From Malurus cyaneus samueli (lineage: Eukaryota > Chordata > Aves > Passeriformes > Maluridae): a stretch of 64,000 nucleotides of DNA. The notes beneath the pieces were generated by a model, which saw nothing but the letters and a program-made list of their open reading frames with translations, was not told the DNA's origin and made no database searches. This document shows, piece after piece, positions 57,291 to 64,000 of the stretch (position 1 is its first letter; the number at the start of each line of letters is the position of its first letter). The stretch covers positions 12,297,030 to 12,361,029 of the forward strand of contig CM019238.1 of assembly GCA_009741485.1 (NCBI GenBank). Direction: 5' to 3'. A program made the position numbers and the translations under genes.

Positions 57291-59100
57291 GTGCCCTTCT
57301 TCCTGCAACTACATTTTAAATCAATTTGTCACACCTCATTATGTCAAAGGTTGTTAGGAGTGCAAAAAGAGCAGAAGGCTTCGCTCTGAGATCTGTGCAA
57401 TGTTTAGCATTTTGCTAAAATATGCATTAAAAACTGTTGATGGGTCCATAATTTTGATTAAAAGCTTTGACAAAAAGGTATGCTATAGTCATTACTACTA
57501 CAGTGCTGTTTTCTACTGGATGCTCTGAGTTTACTACTGGATGCTCTGATTGCTCACCAAATCCAATTTTGGCACTTTTCTGGAACATAATGCATTAGCA
57601 GCAGTCGTGAATAAAAGATGTTTTAGATATTTTCTGCACTATTTAAGGAGTTTTCCCTATATTGTTAGTGTTCTTCAAAGAAAGAAAAAGGCAGATGAGG
57701 GAAAACAGTGATAGGCACCAGAACCCTCTTCATCATGCCACAGCTTTTGTAAAGAAATTAGAACACAAAATGTCTGATCTGCATGTAATTTGAGTCAGTT
57801 GCAAACTCTCGCTGCCTTAAAAATTGAAGACTGTAGGATTGAGCTCTGAGTGAGCTGTGTGCTCAAAGGGGACAGACTTTTTCAATGCACGATGTAAAAA
57901 GATGAACTAATTGGTTTGAGGGGGTAGAAGACAAGTTAGCTACAGTCAGTCACTGAATCTTGTTGCTAAGACAGTGAGGGAGTGAGAGCGGGCAGGGTGA
58001 GGATAAGAGGGAGAAAAGGAAAATGCCCTTGAACGAGACCAATGAGAATCCCAGCCTCCTTTTGCACTGTTTATTTTATTTTTTAATCTTTGGTTTCACA
58101 GGCTGAGCTAAAAGGTTGAGGGCAGAAAATAAGTCTGAGGGCAAGATACAAATTGGAATGTAGTGATGCAATATAGGGCCCTTATAATTGAACAATTAAA
58201 TATTAATATTCTAATGTTTTTTAAAAAAAATGCAACATGTTTTATGAAAAAAAAAGCATTTAAAGAAATATTAAAGACTAATGGAGAAGAGCTCCCAATA
58301 AAACACACAAAAGAACTGAACTTGGGTTAACATACCACTGGATTAGGTACAAGTCACCACCATAAGCAGAATGTGTAGCAATGCTATAAAACCTAAACAT
58401 CAGAAAATGGATGAGTCAAAGTGGTGCATCCTAAGTCGTGAAATTTGCTTTAAATTACTGAGTGTCTTAAATGGAAATTAATTCTTTCTGTATCCCGTTA
58501 GGGTTTTGAGCTTTCAAAATATATTCTTCATATTTGCCAGATTTTTTTCTATGAGTGGGTCATCCCAATAGTACTGGCCATTTAATATATTGAGGGAAAG
58601 CTGGTATTGGTTTCAGGATGCTTTGAGAAGCTGAAGGTAGTCATCAGCAACACTGACACTGATAGGAAGCAACTACATGCTAGACCTGAGAACTTCAGAG
58701 CATCTAGTCTTTAAATATCAATAAATATCAAAGCCTAAAGTATTTGCAAATTTTTGTTAATCCTGTGCCAGACCATCCTACCTAGATAAAGGTTTAAATA
58801 CCTCCTTATGTTAATCTTGGCCCATCCCAAAGGCATGCCTAAATATACCTGCATTCAGTCATGTCCTTTACATTTCATCCTCCACCCCTGTGACCTGCGA
58901 AACTGGGAAACCAAGGTATTTTTATATCTCGCCTGGCCCCCATCTGCCCTCCCTCAGCCTCCTCATCCTGTTTCAGCAAAGGGATCGGATGTCCGCAAGG
59001 GACAACGCCAAGGAAAACTGTCTTCCTTCTCCCATTCTCTTCCGGAGCCCAACTACACAGGCACCTCGTGGCTCGCTGCCACGATTCGGTACTCCCCAAC
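57291..59100. other. Spacer between the ZC4H2 promoter and the hexanucleotide array
   Basis: AT-rich, with a near-tandem TACTACTGGATGCTCTGA-type duplication at about 57,514-57,550. No gene is seen. Confidence 0.5.
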
Positions 59101-59103
59101 TGG

Positions 59104-59576
59104 TCCCCGTCCCTCGTACCCGTTCCCCGTCCCCGTTCCCATTCCCGTTCCCGTTCCTGTCCCCCATTCCCGTTCCCATCCCCGTTCCCGTTCCCATTCC
59201 CATTCCCGTTCCCGTTCCTGTTCCTGTCCCCATTCCCGTTCCCCGTTTCCGTTCCATTCCGTTCCCCGTCCCGTTCCCGTTCCCCTTCCCGTTCCCCCAT
59301 TCCCGTCCCATTCCCGTTCCCCGTTCCCGTCCCCATTCCCATTCCTGCCATTCCCGTTCCGTTCCCATTCCCGTTCCCCGTTCCCGTTCCATCCCTTCCG
59401 TCCCGTCCCCGTTCCCATTCCCCATCCCCGTCCCGTTCCCGTTCCCATTCCCGTTCCCTTCCTTCCCATTCCCGTTCCCGTTCCGTTCCTTCCCATCCCC
59501 GTCCCATCCCCGTTCCATCCCCGTCCCTTCCGTTCCCGTTCCCATCCCGTCCCCTCCGTTCCCGTTCCCGTTCCCG
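59104..59576. repeat. Hexanucleotide (CCCGTT/CCCATT)n array, about 470 bp
   Basis: An imperfect array of CCCGTT and CCCATT units with occasional CCTGTT, CCCCGT and shortened units runs continuously up to the CpG island. The minus strand reads GGGAAC/GGGAAT. Because the period is a multiple of three and lacks stops, long open frames appear in many frames on both strands; none is a gene. Confidence 0.96.
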
Positions 59577-60480
59577 CCTGCAGCGCCCCTGGCGCCGGGG
59601 GGGCGGGAAGTCCGGCGCGTGCGTGCCCTCGGAGCGCGCGGGGCGGCGCGCGAGCCGCGCGCTGCGGCAGCGGGGGCGCGCGCGTTGCCGGGCGACGGCG
59701 GCCGGCGGCGGCGCGGGCCCGGTGCGGCGCGGCGGCGATGAGGCGGCGGCAGCGGCCCCCGCGCTCCCGCCGGCGCTGAATCCGCGCCGCACTTCCCCCT
59801 TCCTCCCCGTCCCGTCCCGTCCTGGATCTGCTCTTCCACGCCCCTCATCTGCCCTTGCTCCGGCCAGCCCTTCCCCTCCATGCGGCGGGAGCGGCCGGAG
59901 TGGGCCCGTGCCGCGGCCGCGCGAGCCCCGCCGTCCTCACCTCTTCGCCGCCAGATCCGCAGGGAGCCGCGGAGGGTGTCTGTAGCGACGACAGCGGGTG
60001 AGGCCCGGCGGGGCGGGGGTGCCGAGGGCGGCTCGGAGCGGGGGAGCGCAGGAGCCCGGCGGAGCACTCCCCTCCCCGGGGTCCGCTCGGCGGGGGGGGC
60101 GCGGGCTGTGGGCGCCCCCTGCCGTTCGTCGGGCGCGGTCCAGGCCCGGCGGCAGCCGCGGCGCGGCCTTGGGCCGCTGTCCGAGTGCGCTCCGCTACGG
60201 GCGGACAGCGCGGGGGGCGCCGGCTGCCCCGGGGGTGCTCCCGCCGCTGCCCGGGAGCTGTCCGGCGCGGTCCTCCCCGCTGCGGGGCCGCTGCCCTTGG
60301 TTGCTGCCGCCTGCCCCGCCGTAGCCGCATGCTGGGCGAGGGGACACGAGGCCTTGGCCGGGAGCCGGCGGCAGCGTCCTCGCACAGCTCCGGGAGCGTG
60401 CTCAGAGCCCGCGGGCTGTTGTGGCAGCGCTGCTGGAACGGCCTGGACACTTGGGTACGGAGCCGGGAAATTCTTCTGGT
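59577..60480. promoter_or_regulatory. Strong CpG island, probable promoter of a rightward gene
   Basis: About 900 bases of very high GC and CpG content (GCGCGCGCGTTGCCGGGCGA, GGCGGCGGCGCGGGCC) with GC boxes. On the plus strand a good donor, CAGCGG|GTGAGGC, at 59,997/59,998 would end a 5' UTR exon, and a second, CTTGG|GTACGG, lies near 60,454. ZC3H12B lies next to and divergent from ZC4H2 in human, as remembered, so it is one candidate. A distal or alternative ZC4H2 promoter is another. Confidence 0.6.
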
Positions 60481-62200
60481 GTCATTTAGTCATTTAAAGC
60501 GCCAAGGAAAGATTGCAAAGGTTTCGTTAGCACGCTGTTTAAGGTATTCAGTGTCTGAACAAAAGAACAATGCAAGAAACTTGCATTAACGAAGAAAGGT
60601 GGTGAAATAAGGAAATTACTTTTGCAGAGGATACCTGATGATTGCATCTCGCATCCTTCCATTTTGCTGTATAATGCGACTGTGAATAAAGAACGGCTTA
60701 CTCTTGCAGCATGCATGAGGTTTGAGATAGTTGTATCAGTTCATTTTAAAATGTTATTTTTCGTAGCTGTCTGCTTTTCTCATTGTCATTAAATCATTTG
60801 GAAATTATATTCCACAAGAGAGTATACTTCACAAGCTCGCAAAACAGCAAAATTGAAGCAAAAGCTACATTGCGCCTTCTGATAGATGTGAATCTAAATT
60901 AATTTGGGTTTACTGAAATACTAGTGACATTATTTTATGTTTTTAAAAAACCTTGCAGTGTGTTTCAGTGATTAGTATGTTGCCATAAATGGGAAGTAAG
61001 AATAGGAGGATTAATATAATGCTGGTCATTTATGAACTTCCATTATGCGTATCAGTAGTACTGAGTGCTTGGGAGTATGCAGCATTCCAGGTCCAGCTGA
61101 TTTCTTATGCTTGATATGTTTGTTTATTGAAATGGAAGAGTCTGTCAAGTAGTCTTTTTTTTTGTATGGGAGGCATCCTTTGTTGATGTGATATATCTTT
61201 TGCTTGCTAGATGTTATAACTGAACTATGATGTGTAGAACTGGAAGGTATGCTTCACAAGTTTGGCTAGTGCCACTGATAAAATTCTTTTTGCTTCTTAG
61301 TGGAAAAATGGGTTAGTGTGAATTTCAAGGTCATCTTCAGTTATTGAGTAATTCAGCTGCCTTTGGAATATGTCTTTTCAATGTCACATGTTTTCCATAT
61401 ATCAGTCCTCTGTTTCTCTGGATATTGTTTGGATCTGTTAGTTTCCTAAAATAATCTAATGTTTAGCAAGTTTAATAGAAGCAATCCATAAAGCTTCCTA
61501 AGTCAATTTCTTTTTAATGACCTCACTAAAAAGTGTTTTAAAAGGAAGTAAATCTAACTGCTAAATTCAAACCTAATGCAAACTCACTGTTCAGAAGGAA
61601 AGACAAGAAAAGGGGTTAAGATGGATGAACGGATACTAATGGCACTTTCTATGCTGGTGAACTTGTAAGAAAGTAAATTCTTACTGTAAACAGCTATGAG
61701 TTAGATGCATTCTGGCTTTCTGTTCTTTGATCTTTCTGTAAGTCTTTTCCAATTCAAATTATTCCATTACAGACATCTGCTGGTTTTGACTTTCCTAGCC
61801 ACTTTACAGTTTGCAACTGAAATGTCATTTTGTTGAACGCTTATAATTCTACTGTAAATCTGTGAATAATAGAGGTAAAACAAAATGCTTCTATATTTTG
61901 CACTTTTTTACTATTTGCATCAAGATCAGAAGCTGTGGAGCTTTTGGGAATAAGGAAGGCAGCATCTAAGTTCAGTTATGAAAGTAGGGCTTGGAAACGT
62001 AGGGTCTAGTCCATAGGCAGATCTCCCTTTCGAAAGGGAGTGATGAATTTGCAGGGGCATAGGGATTTGCCATTTTAATTTTCAAAAGCAAAGTGGTAGG
62101 CTTTTCCCCTTGTCTTCTTGATGATGACTTTCCAGCTTCTTCACCTTAGAAATGCACTGTTGCCATTTTATGAATAAAGGAATCTTAGCATAAAAGAATA
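60481..62200. other. AT-rich DNA right of the CpG island (intron or intergenic)
   Basis: No exon with splice sites and a recognisable protein was found on either strand. If the CpG island drives a rightward gene, this is its first intron. Confidence 0.5.
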
Positions 62201-62202
62201 AT

Positions 62203-62276
62203 AAGTTTTCATTGGACCTCCTTCAGGAGGTCACTTAGTCCAACACCTTGCTTAAAGCAGATCTAATTGGCCATTG
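62203..62276 (-). mobile_element. Short CR1 fragment, minus orientation
   Basis: TCATTGGACCTCCTTCAGGA, then GGTCACTTAGTCCAACACCT and TGCTTAAAGCAG, resembles the reverse-oriented CR1 3' text 'gtccaacctcctgctcaaagcag'. Confidence 0.6.
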
Positions 62277-63430
62277 ACTGACTTTGTTTTTGCAAAAGCG
62301 AGGTAACTGGAGTGAAAATAAAAAGTCACAAGATGCGTTTGAGCTCCTCTTGCTGCTTTCCATAAAGGTAGTTTGATGCTTACTGAGTGAGGTGTCTTTC
62401 TCTGCTTCCGACTGTTTTTTAGTAGTTTCTAAAGTGATTGTTTCAGTTTATCAGAAAGCCTCTATTCTAACAGGTGAATACATCCTGCCAGTTGTAGGAT
62501 GGCATAGCATGGGAGGGTCCATCCAGTATATTGAGATCCTTAGAAACAGAATACCCTTGTTTTTCAGGTTTCTCAAAGATTGCTTTGCATGAGAATTTTG
62601 GTTAAAGGAACATTTGGTTTAGTCTGTCAAAGTAGTGTTCTAAATATTCAGTTACAAATTGAATTAGTGTAAGTTAAGATGCTAAGATGCATCACATCCT
62701 TGATGTGTCTTTGACTTAGCTGCAATCACAACTTTTTTTTCCCTTCGCAGAGCATTAATGAGTCATTTTTATCTGCAGAGTAGGTAGTACCAAATGGCCT
62801 CCTATCAGAATGTGGATTAGGAGAACTAGTGTATTCCTTTGGTCACAGATCCAAATAAATCATCTCAGTTTATAAGGAGCTGCCCACAAATAAGCTTTAA
62901 GGAGTTATGTGTCTGCTCTTATTTTATGTAATGTTGCCAACTGAAGTGTAAATGTTGCCTTAGTAGGGACAACAGACCTCTGGAGCAGCAATAATACTAG
63001 CTGTAGCTCCTTATGATATTAGAAAGGAAAGATTGGTGGGAAAAGGGCACTATACATTATTGTTAGAATGCCTGTTTTTAAATGTGTGTTTACTATATAA
63101 TTTCCTTTTTTTTTCTGTCTTAGGGAATATGATTAAATACCCAATGTAATAGAAATATTACATTTCCTTCCCTTCAGAAGGCCTGTACTTGATACTTGTC
63201 TTGTACTCAGCACTACCTGTTCTTTCTAGGTTGTGTTAACTCCAGACATCATGTATCTTAAGAAAGAGCTAAAATGCTGATTCCTCTATTTGTAATTCTA
63301 GCTGCTATGTTCATCCTGTCCCTTTGAATTCATACTTACGAGTGTGTGACAAAATTAATGAAGTTTGAGACAAGGTGCTTAAATTTTATGCTACCTTTGC
63401 ATTTCTCTTCCGTTCTCCTTTGGTTGGTAG
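62277..63430. other. AT-rich DNA without recognised features
   Basis: No supported exon. A polypyrimidine run and TCTTAG near 63,110-63,123 could be an acceptor, but the sequence after it soon meets stops. Confidence 0.45.
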
Positions 63431-63432
63431 TT

Positions 63433-63668
63433 CATAGAATTATAGAATATCCTGAGTTGGAAGGGACCTACAAGGACCTTCAAAGTCCAGCTCCTGACCC
63501 TTCATCCCAAGAACTCCACCATGTGCCTGAGTGCATTGTCCAAAGGCTCCTTGGTATCTGAGGCTTGGTGCCATGACCACTGCACTGGGAAGGCTGTTCC
63601 AGGGCCCAACTACTCTCAGAGGGGAGAAACTTTTCCTAATATCTAACCTAAACTTCCCCTGTTGGCTC
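63433..63668 (-). mobile_element. CR1 LINE 3' fragment, minus orientation
   Basis: ATAGAATTATAGAATATCCT, GAGTTGGAAGGGACCTACAA, GACTGTTCCAGGGCC-type text (GGCTGTTCCAGGGCCCAACT) and CTAATATCTAACCTAAACTT are in the order of a reverse-oriented CR1 3' end. Confidence 0.88.
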
Positions 63669-64000
63669 TTTCACAACTGATTTCAAGTTCTCTATGTGGC
63701 TTGCTAGACACAGCTTGCTTTTATTGTAGTCAAATATCAGTGATCACTTAAAAGTATTTGCTGAAGTAAATTGAGCATGAAGTAACATTGAGGTGTTACT
63801 GTAGTTTTTTAGAATGTTTTTTTTGTGTAACAAAGCTCCACAATATGTTAAGAGTGCAGTGAAATGAATACTTTCCTATTAAGTTTTCTATTCTATGATA
63901 TTGTTTCTGTCACATGGTTTGAGTTAAATCCTGTAGTCATTCTCAAAGCAAAATGACTTCTTGGCAAGTTTAGATTTGGTAAAAGCTGTAGATTTGGGCC

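Noticed and set aside
58808..60385. Very long open frames on both strands (up to 470 codons) rich in Pro-Phe-Pro-Val, Arg-Ser-His or Gly-Asn-Gly-Thr
   Set aside because: They are produced by the stop-free hexanucleotide array and the GC-rich island; there is no domain, splice structure or codon bias.

Overview
This is vertebrate nuclear DNA, almost certainly from a bird. It has widely spaced short exons with GT-AG introns and CpG-island promoters. The only abundant interspersed repeats are short 5'-truncated pieces with the hallmark text of the avian CR1 LINE 3' end. No prokaryotic or viral gene is visible. All exons were located by eye from reading frames, splice signals and remembered family sequences; no alignment was run.

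Left third (1-31,260, minus strand): the 5' part of a MAP7-family microtubule-associated protein, best assigned to MAP7D3. Twelve coding exons can be placed, with matching reading phase at every junction, from a start codon in a CpG island at about 31.2 kb down to 2,040. The C-terminal exons, which in this family include the kinesin-1-binding MAP7 domain, lie beyond the left edge. Three exons (9.0, 7.2 and 6.7 kb) are all phase 1-1 and all carry a KRSxS core. They look like tandemly duplicated exons available for alternative splicing. A 34-bp tandem array copies the exon 9 donor splice site.

Middle (31.4-52.4 kb): about 20 kb of intergenic DNA with CR1 fragments (one back-to-back pair beside the MAP7D3 CpG island), simple repeats, two small GC/CpG patches near 46 kb, and an unexplained spliced-looking open segment at 48.7 kb. 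The left part of 50.8-52.4 kb may be 3' UTR of the next gene.

Right third (52.4-57.0 kb, minus strand): a complete five-exon ZC4H2 gene encoding 224 residues, a coiled-coil protein with a C-terminal C4H2 zinc finger that acts in the nucleus in neural development. Its promoter carries an ACTAYRNNNCCCR-type (ZNF143-like) motif with a weaker inverted partner. About 2 kb upstream lies a roughly 470-bp (CCCGTT/CCCATT)n hexanucleotide array, directly followed by a strong CpG island (59.6-60.5 kb). That island is probably the promoter of a rightward gene whose coding exons are outside the window; ZC3H12B is a guess from human gene order.

From memory, MAP7D3 and ZC4H2 lie far apart on the human X (Xq26 and Xq11), so their adjacency here points to a rearrangement between the mammal and bird lineages.
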